Source of the DNA: Moraxella sp. VT-16-12
GTDB taxonomy: Bacteria; Pseudomonadota; Gammaproteobacteria; Pseudomonadales; Moraxellaceae
Direction: 5' to 3'
NCBI RefSeq assembly: GCF_002224245.2
Contig: NZ_NKHK02000001.1
Span: 186,001-250,000 of the forward strand
DNA: 64,000 nucleotides
Below are positions 54,121-63,760 of this stretch, piece after piece (the first letter of the stretch is position 1; every line of letters starts with the position of its first letter). The notes under the pieces were generated by a model, which saw nothing but the letters and a program-made list of their open reading frames with translations, ran no database searches and was not told the origin of the DNA. A program made the translations under genes and the position numbers.

Positions 54121-55512
54121 TTATGAGTGCTGTGGCTCGATGCGACTGATGGTAAATCCTGTCATGCCAAAAATAAGCGTCAGTGCCAGACTTAGATAGC
54201 AAAAGAAAGCATAAGGCAGATAATCCACCACAGGCATGCCAAATGTGCCTGCCAAAAACACCCCATACACGCCCCAAGGCACCAAGGGGTTGATGACGGT
54301 GCCAGCATCTTCAATGGTGCGAGCCAAATTTTTTGGGTGCAAACCTAGACGCTTAAACTCTGGTAAAAACGTGTTGCCAGATAACAATAGGCTTAAATAC
54401 TGTTCGCCAACAAGCACATTGATGCCAAATGAAGTAAAGGCAGCTGCCATCACGCCACGGCTGGCTTTGGTGAGTAAGTGTCTAGCACCATCTAGCAGTG
54501 CTGGCAAAATACCCAAAGCATGCAACAGCCCACCAAGGCTCAACGCCAAAATCACCAAGATTTGGCTAAAAAACATGTTTTGTAGACCACCACGAGAAAC
54601 CAGTTTGCCCACCGCTCCCAAATCCAACTCTTGGGCGGGTGCATAGCCTGCAAAAAACCAACCACCCAAATCGGCAAGGCTAGGCGTGCTATGAAGATAA
54701 GTCAGCACAACAGCCACAGCAATGGTAGCGGTGATGGTATAGATGGCATTGACTCGCATTACCGCCAGTGCCACAAGCACCACAAAAGCAATGAGCGAAT
54801 ATCCATGCACAAGCCCGCTATCAATGAGCTGCTGTTGCAAGGTGGCAATGTCTGATAAATCGCTACCGCTGCTTTGCCCTGATAGCATCCAAAAAATGAT
54901 GGCACTTAGCACCCATGCAGGCACGGTGGTATACATCATGTTTTTGATATGCTCAAACAAATCAATCCCTACGATGGATGCAGCAATGCTGGTGGTGTCT
55001 GATAATGGCGACATTTTATCGCCAAATAACGCTCCAGAAACCACCGCACCAGCAACAATGGCAGGATTGGCGTCAAAGACACTTGCCATACCCAAAAACG
55101 CCACGCCCACCGTGGCACACGTGGTAAAACCGCTACCCAAAGCCACCCCAATGACCGAAGCCAAGACAAAGGCGGACAAATAAAAGGTACTGGGTGAAAG
55201 CACATTAAAGCCATAATAAATCAGCGTTGGGATGGTGCCTGCCATCATCAAAGCCGAAACCAAAAGCCCAATAAATGAAAACAGATAAATCGCCCCAATG
55301 CCAGTCATCACGCCGTTTGCCATGTGTGTTTGCATGTCGTCAAATTTGACTTTTTTGATAAGCCCAAACATCAGCAAGCCCACAATCACCAAAATCAGCG
55401 ACAGATGTGGCACCCAGCCCCATGCAATCATGGTGATGCCAAGCACAGCGACAATCAATATTGCCAAGACAACCGCTTGGCTGGGTTTCATATTTAATAA
55501 AGTATCAGTCAT
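54121..55512 (-). CDS. nhaC: Na+/H+ antiporter NhaC family
   Basis: This 463-residue inner-membrane transporter has about eleven or twelve helices. GVALGSGFTTCATVGVAFLG and VVSGALFGDKMSPLSDTT are the NhaC-type conserved blocks, and TIEDAGTVINPLVPWGVYG is the C-terminal repeat counterpart. It would exchange sodium for protons; NhaC-type members may also exchange malate/lactate (MleN), which is not excluded. It is monocistronic. Confidence 0.9.
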   Translation of the reverse strand: MTDTLLNMKPSQAVVLAILIVAVLGITMIAWGWVPHLSLILVIVGLLMFGLIKKVKFDDMQTHMANGVMTGIGAIYLFSFIGLLVSALMMAGTIPTLIYYGFNVLSPSTFYLSAFVLASVIGVALGSGFTTCATVGVAFLGMASVFDANPAIVAGAVVSGALFGDKMSPLSDTTSIAASIVGIDLFEHIKNMMYTTVPAWVLSAIIFWMLSGQSSGSDLSDIATLQQQLIDSGLVHGYSLIAFVVLVALAVMRVNAIYTITATIAVAVVLTYLHSTPSLADLGGWFFAGYAPAQELDLGAVGKLVSRGGLQNMFFSQILVILALSLGGLLHALGILPALLDGARHLLTKASRGVMAAAFTSFGINVLVGEQYLSLLLSGNTFLPEFKRLGLHPKNLARTIEDAGTVINPLVPWGVYGVFLAGTFGMPVVDYLPYAFFCYLSLALTLIFGMTGFTISRIEPQHS

Positions 55513-55754
55513 AAACCACTAGCTCCTTGTTTTATGAACTATTAAGCCATACAAAAGATGGGTTTGTCAAATCCATGTGGTATCTTTCATGTATGATAAT
55601 TGATGGCTTTAAGTTGTGTTGTGAGTCAGGTGGCGTATGTCTGTCATCAATACTATGTTAAACATCTATCATCATATTTGGATAAATAGTTTAGCAAATG
55701 CCCCATTTATGCTAAAATAATCAGTTTTATCAAAGATTTTATAACGAGTATTAT

Positions 55755-57173
55755 ATGAGTTTAAAACCCGTCATCGCCCTGATTGGTCGCCCCAATGTCG
55801 GCAAATCCACGCTATTTAACCAGCTCACCAAATCTCGCCAAGCACTTGTGGCAGATTTAGCAGGCTTGACCCGAGACCGTCAATATGGCGATGTGCATTT
55901 TGAAAACAAATCATTTATTGTCATTGATACAGGTGGTATCGGCGAGGCGGATGACGGCAGTGGCAATATTGATGACTATATGGCAAGCCAGTCTTATACC
56001 GCCATTCATGAGGCAGACATGGTGGTGTTTGTGGTGGACGCACGAGCAGGACTGACACCTAGCGATGAGGAGATTACCCAATTTTTGCATACGTTGGGTA
56101 AACGTGTGTTTTTGGTGGCAAACAAAACTGATGGCGTGCATGAAGCGGCAATCGGTGAGTTTTTTGCTTTAGGCTTTGGCGAACCTTTTCCCACAGCTGC
56201 CAGCCATGGTAAGGGCGTTACCAATTTGTTGGAAGCCTTAACAGCAGATATGCCAGAAGATGACCAAGCGGTTCAAGAGATAGACGGCTTAAAAATGGCG
56301 ATTATTGGTCGCCCCAATGTCGGCAAATCCACGCTGGTCAATCGCTTGCTTGGTGAAGAGCGAGTGGTGGTTTTTGATATGCCGGGGACGACACGAGACA
56401 GCATTTATATCCCTTTTGAGCGAGAAGGACGAAATTATACGCTGATTGACACCGCAGGGGTGAGACGGCGTGGTCGTATTGATGAAAAAGTAGAAAAGTT
56501 TAGCGTTATCAAAACCTTACAAGCCATCAAAGATGCCAATGTTGTGGTACTGGTGGTGGACGCTCATGAAGGCATTGTTGACCAAGATTTGCATATGCTT
56601 GGTTATGCCCTAGACGCTGGGCGAGCGATTGTCATTGCCATTAACAAATGGGACAACCTGTCTGATGAGCAAAAGAAAATTGTCAAGATGGAGATGGAGC
56701 GGCGGTTTCATTTTGTGCCTTGGATAAAAATTCATTTGATTTCAGCACTGTATGGCAACGGCGTGGGCAATCTGTATCCATCTATTCACAAAGCCTATGA
56801 CGCATCTATGTTTAAGGTGTCCACAAGTCGCCTGACGCAAATCTTACAGGATGCCATAGAAAACCATCAGCCCCCCATGGTCGGTGGTCGTCGGATTAAG
56901 CTTCGCTATGCTCATCTTGGCGGGCATAATCCCCCTGTGATTGTCATTCATGGCAATCAAACATCTGCCTTACCAAAAAGCTACCAGCGGTATCTTGAAA
57001 ATATTTATCGGGACGTATTTAAATTAGAAGGCACACCTTTGCATATTGAGTTTAAACAAAATGCCAACCCTTATGAAGGCAAAAAAAATCCCGTCATCAA
57101 AAACAAAGCCAAAAAAATGCGAGACAAAAAACGCATTGCCGAGTTTAAAAAGCGAGATAAGAAGCGTAAATAA
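55755..57173 (+). CDS. der: Ribosome biogenesis GTPase Der (EngA)
   Basis: Der is a double GTPase needed for 50S assembly. G1 motifs [14 protein letters not shown] (residue 11) and [14 protein letters not shown] (residue 186) mark the two G domains. [26 protein letters not shown] and NKWDN complete them. A KH-like domain follows ([20 protein letters not shown]), then a lysine/arginine tail. Length 472 is normal. The two P-loops share an identical 32-base DNA segment (see findings). Confidence 0.97.
   Translation: MSLKPVIALIGRPNVGKSTLFNQLTKSRQALVADLAGLTRDRQYGDVHFENKSFIVIDTGGIGEADDGSGNIDDYMASQSYTAIHEADMVVFVVDARAGLTPSDEEITQFLHTLGKRVFLVANKTDGVHEAAIGEFFALGFGEPFPTAASHGKGVTNLLEALTADMPEDDQAVQEIDGLKMAIIGRPNVGKSTLVNRLLGEERVVVFDMPGTTRDSIYIPFEREGRNYTLIDTAGVRRRGRIDEKVEKFSVIKTLQAIKDANVVVLVVDAHEGIVDQDLHMLGYALDAGRAIVIAINKWDNLSDEQKKIVKMEMERRFHFVPWIKIHLISALYGNGVGNLYPSIHKAYDASMFKVSTSRLTQILQDAIENHQPPMVGGRRIKLRYAHLGGHNPPVIVIHGNQTSALPKSYQRYLENIYRDVFKLEGTPLHIEFKQNANPYEGKKNPVIKNKAKKMRDKKRIAEFKKRDKKRK
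55782..55813 (+). repeat. 32-bp exact internal repeat in der, copy 1
   Basis: The DNA encoding the first P-loop (starts ATTGGTCGCCCCAATGTC) is identical over 32 bases to 56304-56335, which encodes the second. Codon choice is the same in both, although synonymous change would be expected. Confidence 0.9.
56304..56335 (+). repeat. 32-bp exact internal repeat in der, copy 2
   Basis: This segment is identical to 55782-55813, which is 522 bp upstream, and encodes the second GTPase P-loop. Confidence 0.9.
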
Positions 57174-57176
57174 TCC

Positions 57177-57938
57177 ATGTTCAAAACACTACGCGTCGTC
57201 ATCTTGCTAGGTGTCTTGTTGGTGGTGGCGGTTAATGCCTATCAAGACCATCATCACAACTGGACACAGCCAGTGTACGTGGCACTTTATCCTGTCAATG
57301 TGGATGGCTCACCTGAAGTTGCCAGCTATATCCATGCTTTGTCTGATAAAGATTTTAAAGAGATAGAAGGCTATCTAAACACCCAAAGCAAAAAATACGG
57401 TCAAAATGTCCATTTTTATTATCGTTTGGGTGATGAAGTCAAAGCCTTGCCCCCTGTTGTTCCCAAAAATAGTGGTGTGATAAGTGCGATGATGTGGAGT
57501 TTAAAATTTCGCTATTATGCCCATAAAAACGCCACAGATGTGGGTGTACCGACCAATTTACGGCTATTTTTGCAGTACCATCACACGGATAAGCGTATTT
57601 TGACTGAGACTTCTACTGCCCTGCAAAACGGTCGCATTGGCGTGGTCAATTTATTTGCCAGTGGCGATAAAACCACAAATAACAACGTGGTGATTGCTCA
57701 TGAAAGCTTACATGGCTTTGGGGCAACGGATAAATATAATTTGGCAAATGGCATTCCTAATTACCCAGATGGCTATGCCAATCCTGCTCAAAATCCGCTT
57801 TATCCACAAAAATATGCAGAGCTGATGGCGGTGCATATTCCCACCAGTGAAACTAAATTTGTCATGGCACGAGCGTTAAACCAAACAATGATAGGTGAAT
57901 TAACCGCCAAAGAGATTGGTTGGGTGCAAGATAAATAA
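57177..57938 (+). CDS. Putative membrane-anchored metzincin-like metalloprotease
   Basis: I do not recognise a named family. The 253-residue product has an N-terminal signal anchor (LRVVILLGVLLVVAVNA). HESLHGFGATD at residues 175-185 fits the HExxHxxGxxD zinc-protease signature, with Asp as third ligand as in some metzincin-like clans. TNNNVVIAHESLHGFGATDK is the surrounding helix. Residues YVALYPVN and FLQYHHTDKRILTETSTALQ belong to the preceding beta sheet. It starts three bases after der and is probably co-transcribed. It would act in the periplasm. No substrate is evident. Confidence 0.7.
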   Translation: MFKTLRVVILLGVLLVVAVNAYQDHHHNWTQPVYVALYPVNVDGSPEVASYIHALSDKDFKEIEGYLNTQSKKYGQNVHFYYRLGDEVKALPPVVPKNSGVISAMMWSLKFRYYAHKNATDVGVPTNLRLFLQYHHTDKRILTETSTALQNGRIGVVNLFASGDKTTNNNVVIAHESLHGFGATDKYNLANGIPNYPDGYANPAQNPLYPQKYAELMAVHIPTSETKFVMARALNQTMIGELTAKEIGWVQDK

Positions 57939-57952
57939 CGTGGTTAAAAATA

Positions 57953-58555
57953 ATGACACTATTTGAAACTTTGGCAATGCAACATGGGAATATCTTAAAT
58001 TTACATTATCATAATCAGCGATTTAGACAAGGGCAAGTTTTTTTAAATCGTCAAAATGTTATTGATGATATAGCAAAATTAATCACACTACCCAAAGACA
58101 TTGGTATCAAAAAACTGATTCGTTGCCGTGTTACTTATGATAAAGATGATGTTAAAGTGGCATATTTTGATTATATACCAAAAAATATTTGCTCTTTTAA
58201 ACTGATAGAATGTGATAAGATAGCCTATGAGTATAAATATGATGATAGAAATGTATTAAATCATTTGTTATCACAAAAGAATAAATGCGATGAAATTATC
58301 ATTATCAAAAATGGCTTTGTTACCGATTGTTCTATTGGTAATCTGATATTTTTAAAAGATAATATTTGGTACACGCCAGATACACCATTATTGAAAGGTA
58401 CACAAAGAGCGTATTTGCTGGATAATAAAAAAATACAATTAGCCACCATTAAAAAAGATGACATTTGGCAATATCAAAAAGTGATGATGATAAATACCTT
58501 AAATGCATTTGATGAAACTCGGGCAATTATGATAAATCAGCAAAACATTCAATGA
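57953..58555 (+). CDS. Class IV aminotransferase-like protein, short form
   Basis: This 200-residue protein resembles PabC/branched-chain aminotransferase fold. MTLFETLAMQHGNILNLHYH is the start, YKYDDRNVLNHLL includes the likely PLP lysine, and EIIIIKNGFVTDCSIGNLIF is the class IV motif, with Cys where Glu is common. LKGTQRAYLL follows. It is about 60-80 residues shorter than PabC or IlvE. It could make 4-aminobenzoate from aminodeoxychorismate or have lost activity. A+T content is markedly high. It starts 14 bp after the metalloprotease gene. Confidence 0.65.
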   Translation: MTLFETLAMQHGNILNLHYHNQRFRQGQVFLNRQNVIDDIAKLITLPKDIGIKKLIRCRVTYDKDDVKVAYFDYIPKNICSFKLIECDKIAYEYKYDDRNVLNHLLSQKNKCDEIIIIKNGFVTDCSIGNLIFLKDNIWYTPDTPLLKGTQRAYLLDNKKIQLATIKKDDIWQYQKVMMINTLNAFDETRAIMINQQNIQ

Positions 58556-58585
58556 TTGTCAAACCAAATGCTCAATTGGTCTTTT

Positions 58586-59368
58586 TTATTTTCTTTGCTT
58601 TTTTGCCAAAATATGTAAATACCGCCCCATTTGCCAAAAAGGGTGTGTTTGTGAGTATTTTAATTCCATCGCCACCACATCATCAGGATTGTTAAGTCCG
58701 CCACGCTTTAAGGGGGCGTAATCAGAAAATACCCGTATGCCAGATTGGCACAGTATGACGTAGCCTTGTTTGGACAGCCAATGTTGTACGTCTTGATATG
58801 CCACAGGATTGTTTGGCGTGAGACTTTTGTTGTCGGCAGGTTTTGGTTTGTCTAATTGATAAAAATTTCCCATCACCAAATTGCGATATACCAAGCTGGC
58901 AGGGTTGTAAAAACACAGCGATAACACGCCATCATCTGCCAAATACTCATCAAAAAATGCCATGATTTGCTTGGGGTCGGACAGCCATTCTAGCACAGCA
59001 TGGCACAGTATGACATCAAACTTTTGTTTGTGTAAATGTTGATGGAGCTTTTGATAGGGCGATACGATAAATTGGGGTGTTACATTCAGCTCATTGGCGG
59101 ATAATTTGGCTTTGTTTATCATGTTTTGTGAGATGTCGCTGATGATGACATCGTGATGAGTGGCAAGCGATAGGCTTATCTGAGCAAGTCCCGCTCCCAC
59201 ATCCAACACCTTTAAACGTTGGCTGGGCAAATGCTCTGCCAAGTCTCGTTTTAGGATGGCAAGGCGGATTTGACCTTTGAGACTGCCATAGACTTTTTTG
59301 CTAAAATGGTCAGCAATATCATCAAAATTGCGGTCATTATTTGTCAAATTGTGTAGATGAACGGTCAT
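58586..59368 (-). CDS. cmoM: tRNA 5-carboxymethoxyuridine methyltransferase
   Basis: CmoM methylates cmo5U34 to mcmo5U34 in some tRNAs. NDRNFDDIADHFSKKVYGSLKG matches the E. coli N-terminus. LKVLDVGAGLAQISLSLA is the SAM motif, VILCHAVLEWLSDP is the post-II block, and SLCFYNPASLVYRNLVMGNF and GIRVFSDY are also conserved. Length 260 is normal. It lies among other tRNA-modification genes in this window. It is divergent from a lipoprotein gene. Confidence 0.93.
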   Translation of the reverse strand: MTVHLHNLTNNDRNFDDIADHFSKKVYGSLKGQIRLAILKRDLAEHLPSQRLKVLDVGAGLAQISLSLATHHDVIISDISQNMINKAKLSANELNVTPQFIVSPYQKLHQHLHKQKFDVILCHAVLEWLSDPKQIMAFFDEYLADDGVLSLCFYNPASLVYRNLVMGNFYQLDKPKPADNKSLTPNNPVAYQDVQHWLSKQGYVILCQSGIRVFSDYAPLKRGGLNNPDDVVAMELKYSQTHPFWQMGRYLHILAKKQRK

Positions 59369-59446
59369 AAATTTAAGATAAAATGATAAGTTTTGTAATT
59401 GATGTAAAAAAATAGTATGAGCGGTATAGCAACAACAAACGCCTGT

Positions 59447-59454
59447 GTTATAAT
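59447..59454 (+). promoter_or_regulatory. Extended -10 promoter of the lipoprotein gene
   Basis: TGTTATAAT contains TG at the extended -10 position and a perfect TATAAT (59449-59454). No good -35 is visible, which suits an extended -10 promoter. It lies 78 bp upstream of the start. Confidence 0.45.
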
Positions 59455-59531
59455 GCCAAAAATTTGCCTATTGTAACTTATTTTTAAGATAATTGCTTGG
59501 GTGATGGCACAAAACGCAAAAAGAGTATCCT

Positions 59532-60515
59532 ATGAAACAGCACATAAAATTTATTTTTGGTGTGTCTTTGGTGGCACTGGCATTGGCAGGGTGTGGCAAA
59601 AAAGAAAAAACCGAAGAAGCACCCAAATCACAAGAGACAGCTCAGCCTGTTGTTACAGAACGTCCTTCGGTGGTGTGTGATGATATTGCTACTAAAAATC
59701 GTGTGGTTGGTTTGGTTCAAGATGAGCTTTTGGTGGCATCCATTGAAGCACTTGGCAATCCTAAAAATCTGTCTGCCTTAGAGCAACATCTAAAATCTCG
59801 CCTTGCTCAAACTCAGGTGGACGTCCAAAACATCCGCTATGAAAATGGCGAGTGTCATGGCGAGTTGCATATTAGCCTAGACCCCCAAGATGTGGCGGCT
59901 GCCAATAAAGCATTTAAAACCGCTCGTGTGGCAAGTTTGGATGAGCGTGCTTTGGAAAATGGGGTGAGTTTGCTTGGTGATAATCGTTTGGTGGCAAATT
60001 TTGTGTATCAAGTAGATGGTAATGCTGTGGCCATCAACACATCAAATCCTGCCATTTTGGTGGCGTCAAAGGGCTTGGCTCAGGCAACCATCGCCACTTA
60101 TCAGCAAAATCAAGCAACCGCACGTCGTGATTCGGGCAGTTCTTACCAAGCCCCAAATATTACGCCACCACCTACTGTTGCGGTTCGTCCTGCACCAGTT
60201 CCACGTCCTGTTGAGCCACAGGTGCAACGTCGCACCCCAACGCCTGAGACCGCTGTACTTCGCCCAGAAGATGTGCCAAGTCGTGAAACTCAGCCAGCAC
60301 CTACCCCAAGTGGCGAACCGCCGATTACTGACCAAGAGCGAAGTCAAATTCAAGCCCAATCTCAGCCCAAGCCACAACCAAAAGCAGAGCCCAAGCCTGA
60401 ACCAAAACCACAGCCAAAAGCAGAACCCAAGACAGAGCCTAAATCTGAACCTAAGCCGACTGTTCAAGACACCAGCTCTGAGATTACCATTGTTGAGAGC
60501 AATGAAACTTACTGA
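59532..60515 (+). CDS. Lipoprotein with Pro/Lys/Glu repeats
   Basis: This 327-residue lipoprotein has the lipobox LALAGC (Cys21) followed by GKKEK. A folded region of about 160 residues contains one cysteine pair (VVCDDI and GECHG). After residue 200 it turns proline-rich (QAPNITPPPTVAVRPAPVPR). It ends with PKPEPKPQ-type repeats (QPKAEPKPEPKPQPKAEPKT). Such PK/PE repeats often span the periplasm or bind peptidoglycan, as in TonB, but there is no TonB domain. I do not recognise the folded part. Confidence 0.72.
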   Translation: MKQHIKFIFGVSLVALALAGCGKKEKTEEAPKSQETAQPVVTERPSVVCDDIATKNRVVGLVQDELLVASIEALGNPKNLSALEQHLKSRLAQTQVDVQNIRYENGECHGELHISLDPQDVAAANKAFKTARVASLDERALENGVSLLGDNRLVANFVYQVDGNAVAINTSNPAILVASKGLAQATIATYQQNQATARRDSGSSYQAPNITPPPTVAVRPAPVPRPVEPQVQRRTPTPETAVLRPEDVPSRETQPAPTPSGEPPITDQERSQIQAQSQPKPQPKAEPKPEPKPQPKAEPKTEPKSEPKPTVQDTSSEITIVESNETY

Positions 60516-60547
60516 TTGAGCAAAAAAGGGGATTAAATCAGCAGACG

Positions 60548-61138
60548 TTATAAATCTGCCAGAATCTCCTTTTGCCATAAAGTTTCGCTGATGTGCCTAT
60601 CATCAGTCAAATATCGCCCAAGAACAAATAAATAGTCAGATAAGCGATTTAAAAATATTAAGCCATCATGACCTAGGCGTTTAGGCTCTTGCTGTTTTAA
60701 GGTGGTGGTGGCACGTTCAGCTCGCCGACACACACTTCTTGCCAGATGAGTTTGACAAACAATGAGCGAGCCTTTGGGTAAAATAAAGTCTTTTAATGGC
60801 GACAAAGTGGCATTCATGCGGTCAATTTTTTGTTCAAGCCAATGGATATGCTTTGATTCAATGCCAATAAAATGTGGCATGGCAAGCTCACCACCTAGAT
60901 TAAACAGCAAATGTTGAATGACTGTCAGCTCATGGCAAAGTGTGTTTTTGTCTATCTTTTGGGATAAATTGGCAGTTGGTAGTAGTGCTAATATCATGCC
61001 AAGATGGCTATTAAGCTCATCAACATCACCCATTGCCACAAACACCGCATCATCTTTGGGTAGGCGGCTGCCATCAGATAGTGCCGATGTGCCATTATCA
61101 CCAGTACGAGTGTAGATTTTTGAAAGTCGGTTGCCCAT
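60548..61138 (-). CDS. Cob(I)alamin adenosyltransferase, PduO type
   Basis: This 196-residue enzyme converts cob(I)alamin and ATP to adenosylcobalamin. IYTRTGDNGTSALSDGSRL is the ATP site (P-loop-like), VFVAMGDVDELNSHLGMI the helix with substrate contacts, and SVCRRAERATTTL the C-terminal arginine block. Start 61138 has AAGGAAAA upstream; the in-frame ATG at 61174 does not fit the family start. No cobalamin synthesis or B12-dependent enzyme gene is in the window. Confidence 0.93.
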   Translation of the reverse strand: MGNRLSKIYTRTGDNGTSALSDGSRLPKDDAVFVAMGDVDELNSHLGMILALLPTANLSQKIDKNTLCHELTVIQHLLFNLGGELAMPHFIGIESKHIHWLEQKIDRMNATLSPLKDFILPKGSLIVCQTHLARSVCRRAERATTTLKQQEPKRLGHDGLIFLNRLSDYLFVLGRYLTDDRHISETLWQKEILADL

Positions 61139-61256
61139 GATTTTCCTTAAATGTGAGTGTATTAAAGATATCAATTGTAAGATTTTTTGGATTGTAGCAC
61201 TTTTTAGTAAATTTTGATATGATAAACGATTTACTCAAAAATTTAAAAGGCACATC

Positions 61257-62660
61257 ATGACTTTGCATTTATATGATACCCTAACCGCTCAAAAACGCCC
61301 CTTTACACCCATTCATGAAGGCAAAGTGGGGATTTATGTGTGTGGTATGACGGTGTATGATTATTGTCATATTGGACATGCTCGGGTGATGGTGGGTTTT
61401 GATGTGATTGTGCGTTGGCTAAGACAGATTGGTTATGAGGTCAATTATGTGCGTAACATCACAGATATTGATGACAAAATCATCAAACGAGCCAATGAAA
61501 ATGGTGAAAGCATTGGGGATTTGACCGAGCGGTTTATCAAGGCTATGCACCAAGATGCCGATGCCCTAGGCTGTGTGCGACCAGATAGCGAGCCACGTGC
61601 CACTGAGCATATTTCACAGATGTTAGAGATGATAACTACCTTACAAAACAAAGACTTGGCTTATCAAGGTCAAGGTGGTGATGTTTATTATGCAGTGGAT
61701 AAATTCCCAAGTTATGGCAAACTCTCCAAACGAAAACTTGCCGATATGCAAGCAGGAGCAAGCGAGCGTGTGGGCGAAAGTGATGATAAACACAATCCCT
61801 TTGATTTTGTCTTATGGAAATCTGCCAAACCGTCCGAGCCGCATTGGGACAGTCCGTGGGGAGTGGGTCGCCCTGGTTGGCACATTGAATGCTCGGCGAT
61901 GAGCACTTGCTGTCTAGGCGAGAGTTTTGACATTCACGGTGGCGGACATGATTTGCAGTTTCCCCACCATGAAAACGAAATCGCTCAAAGCGAAGGAGCG
62001 ACTGGCAAAACCTATGCCAACAACTGGCTACACGTCGGCTTTGTCAATGTGGATGGTGAAAAGATGAGCAAATCGCTGAATAACTTTTTTACCATTCGTG
62101 AAGTGATGGCAGATTTTCATGCCGAAACCATTCGCTTTTTTATTTTGTCTAGCCATTATCGCAGTCCGATTAACTTCTCTGACACCGCTCTAAAAGAAGC
62201 TCACACCGCCTTATCACGACTATATCACGCTTTAAAGTCTTTTGAGAGGGTGGTGATTGATGATGGCGTGTGGGATAGCGAATATGGGCAAGCCTTTACT
62301 CAGGCGATGAATGATGATTTTAATACCGCCAAGGCGATGAGCGTGCTGTTTGGTTTGGCAGGCGAGGTCAATAAAGCCATTAAGGCAGGCGATGATAAGC
62401 AGGCTTTGTATTTTGCCACTATGCTAAAAACGCTGGCTTACCCACTTAATATCGCTCAGCAAAACCCCAGTGAGTTTTTGCAAGCAAGTTTGAGCGATGA
62501 TGGGTTAAGCCAAGAGGAGATTTTGGCGAAGATTGATGCACGCAACCAAGCCAAAGCCGATAAAAATTATGCCCTTGCTGACCAAATCCGAGCTGAACTA
62601 AAAGAGCAAGGTATTGAGCTAGAAGACAGTAGGGCAGGGACGACATGGCGAAGAGTATAA
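61257..62660 (+). CDS. cysS: Cysteinyl-tRNA synthetase
   Basis: CysS charges tRNA-Cys. The HIGH-type motif is [19 protein letters not shown] (residue 26 on) and the zinc cysteines are Cys28, in [20 protein letters not shown], and the His/Glu after it. The KMSKS motif is [14 protein letters not shown] near residue 268. The C-terminal DALR-like domain ends [16 protein letters not shown]. Length 467 is usual. Its 3' end overlaps the DUF2272 gene by 16 bp. Confidence 0.97.
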   Translation: MTLHLYDTLTAQKRPFTPIHEGKVGIYVCGMTVYDYCHIGHARVMVGFDVIVRWLRQIGYEVNYVRNITDIDDKIIKRANENGESIGDLTERFIKAMHQDADALGCVRPDSEPRATEHISQMLEMITTLQNKDLAYQGQGGDVYYAVDKFPSYGKLSKRKLADMQAGASERVGESDDKHNPFDFVLWKSAKPSEPHWDSPWGVGRPGWHIECSAMSTCCLGESFDIHGGGHDLQFPHHENEIAQSEGATGKTYANNWLHVGFVNVDGEKMSKSLNNFFTIREVMADFHAETIRFFILSSHYRSPINFSDTALKEAHTALSRLYHALKSFERVVIDDGVWDSEYGQAFTQAMNDDFNTAKAMSVLFGLAGEVNKAIKAGDDKQALYFATMLKTLAYPLNIAQQNPSEFLQASLSDDGLSQEEILAKIDARNQAKADKNYALADQIRAELKEQGIELEDSRAGTTWRRV

Positions 62661-63499
62661 AATATGGGGTGCTGGGCGGCTTGTTATTGACATTGACCGC
62701 TTGTGTGTCGCCCAATATGAACAAAAACACGCCTGTTTTATGGCAATCACCCAAGCCTGTTTTTGCTGATGGTATGACAACAGCCGAGCGTATCCGAGCC
62801 ATTGCTCACCGTGAGCATCAGGCATGGCATGGCTCTTTTATAGATGCAAAAGGTGGGATTCGTCGTTATCAAATCAGTGAAGCTGAACGGTTTTTGCTGA
62901 CCGATGGTGCTCCTGCATGGCAAAGGGTGATGGCATATTGGCGAGATAGTGGCGGTATGGCAGAGCTGTCCGAACGTCAAAACTGCTTGGTTGGCGGTCT
63001 TGATGTCAATAAATGCCGAGTTTTTGTGATGGACAGTGCATGGTCAGCGGTGTTTGTCTCTTATGTGATGACTCAGGCAGGCGTGGCAGATTTTATTGGT
63101 TCTCCCAGACATTTTGATTATATTAAACACGCATGGCAACATGGCACGCCCTATGCTTATACCAATCCCAAGAGCACCGCTCCCAAGGTGGGCGATATGC
63201 TGTGTTATGTGCGGGGAAAAAATGGCGTGGCAGGCTTTGATGGGCTAAGTGAGTATCTGCACACCCAAAGCCACTGGCTAACCGCCCACTGTGATATTGT
63301 GGTTGATGTGAATGCTGATGATGTGTGGCTGATTGGTGGCAATGTCATGAATACGGTCATGCTCAGAAAACTTCCTTTGGGCGATGATGGTTTGATGACC
63401 CTGCCTGTAACTAAGGGTGATTGCCATCACAATAATGAAAACGCCTGCAACCTAAATCGGCAAAATTGGGCGGTGTTATTAAAGCTACAAGTGCCGTGA
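62645..63499 (+). CDS. DUF2272-family lipoprotein
   Basis: This 284-residue lipoprotein has the lipobox LLTLTAC (Cys20). A DUF2272-like fold follows with [39 protein letters not shown] and [23 protein letters not shown]2272 is thought to be a cell-wall-associated NlpC/P60-like (CHAP-type) fold. The usual catalytic Cys position in WSAVFVSY is not clearly present here, but a His in HCDIVV is. It overlaps cysS, so expression is coupled, and ends in a terminator. Confidence 0.8.
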   Translation: MAKSIKYGVLGGLLLTLTACVSPNMNKNTPVLWQSPKPVFADGMTTAERIRAIAHREHQAWHGSFIDAKGGIRRYQISEAERFLLTDGAPAWQRVMAYWRDSGGMAELSERQNCLVGGLDVNKCRVFVMDSAWSAVFVSYVMTQAGVADFIGSPRHFDYIKHAWQHGTPYAYTNPKSTAPKVGDMLCYVRGKNGVAGFDGLSEYLHTQSHWLTAHCDIVVDVNADDVWLIGGNVMNTVMLRKLPLGDDGLMTLPVTKGDCHHNNENACNLNRQNWAVLLKLQVP

Positions 63500-63525
63500 T
63501 GTTTTAATTTGTCGGCTTGGTGGTA

Positions 63526-63556
63526 ATGGGCAAATGAAATGGATTTGCCCATTTTT
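63526..63556 (+). terminator. Terminator of the DUF2272 gene
   Basis: ATGGGCAAAT (63526-63535) and ATTTGCCCAT (63543-63552) form a ten-base perfect stem, then T. It lies 26 bp after the stop. Confidence 0.92.
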
Positions 63557-63731
63557 ATTTGATAAATTTTTATATAAAAATAATAAATAGTTTTTATATT
63601 TTTAAAAAATATAGGCAGCCTAAGTGCAAAATTATAATATAATTAATTAAATTTTTTACCTAAAATGACATATCTTTATAAATGTTTGTAATTAAAAAGA
63701 TGGTCATTCATTATAATTTTAGAGTAAACTT

Positions 63732-63757
63732 AGGGCGATGATGGTCGCCCTTTTTTG
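63732..63757 (+). terminator. Second plus-strand terminator before macB
   Basis: AGGGCGA (63732-63738) and TCGCCCT (63745-63751) pair around a six-base loop, then seven T follow. TATAAT occurs at 63712-63717, only 15 bp upstream. No plus-strand gene reaches it past the terminator at 63526-63556. The rest of 63557-63731 is very A+T-rich with no ORF. Confidence 0.75.
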
Positions 63758-63760
63758 TTT

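Noticed and set aside
60350-60460. Short periodic repeat considered as a CRISPR-like array
   Set aside because: It is an in-frame Pro/Lys/Glu coding repeat, with no unique spacers and no cas genes.
60066-60578. 170-residue minus-strand ORF opposite the lipoprotein repeats
   Set aside because: It is an antisense shadow of the Pro/Lys/Glu repeats, composed of repeated Trp/Leu/Phe/Gly.
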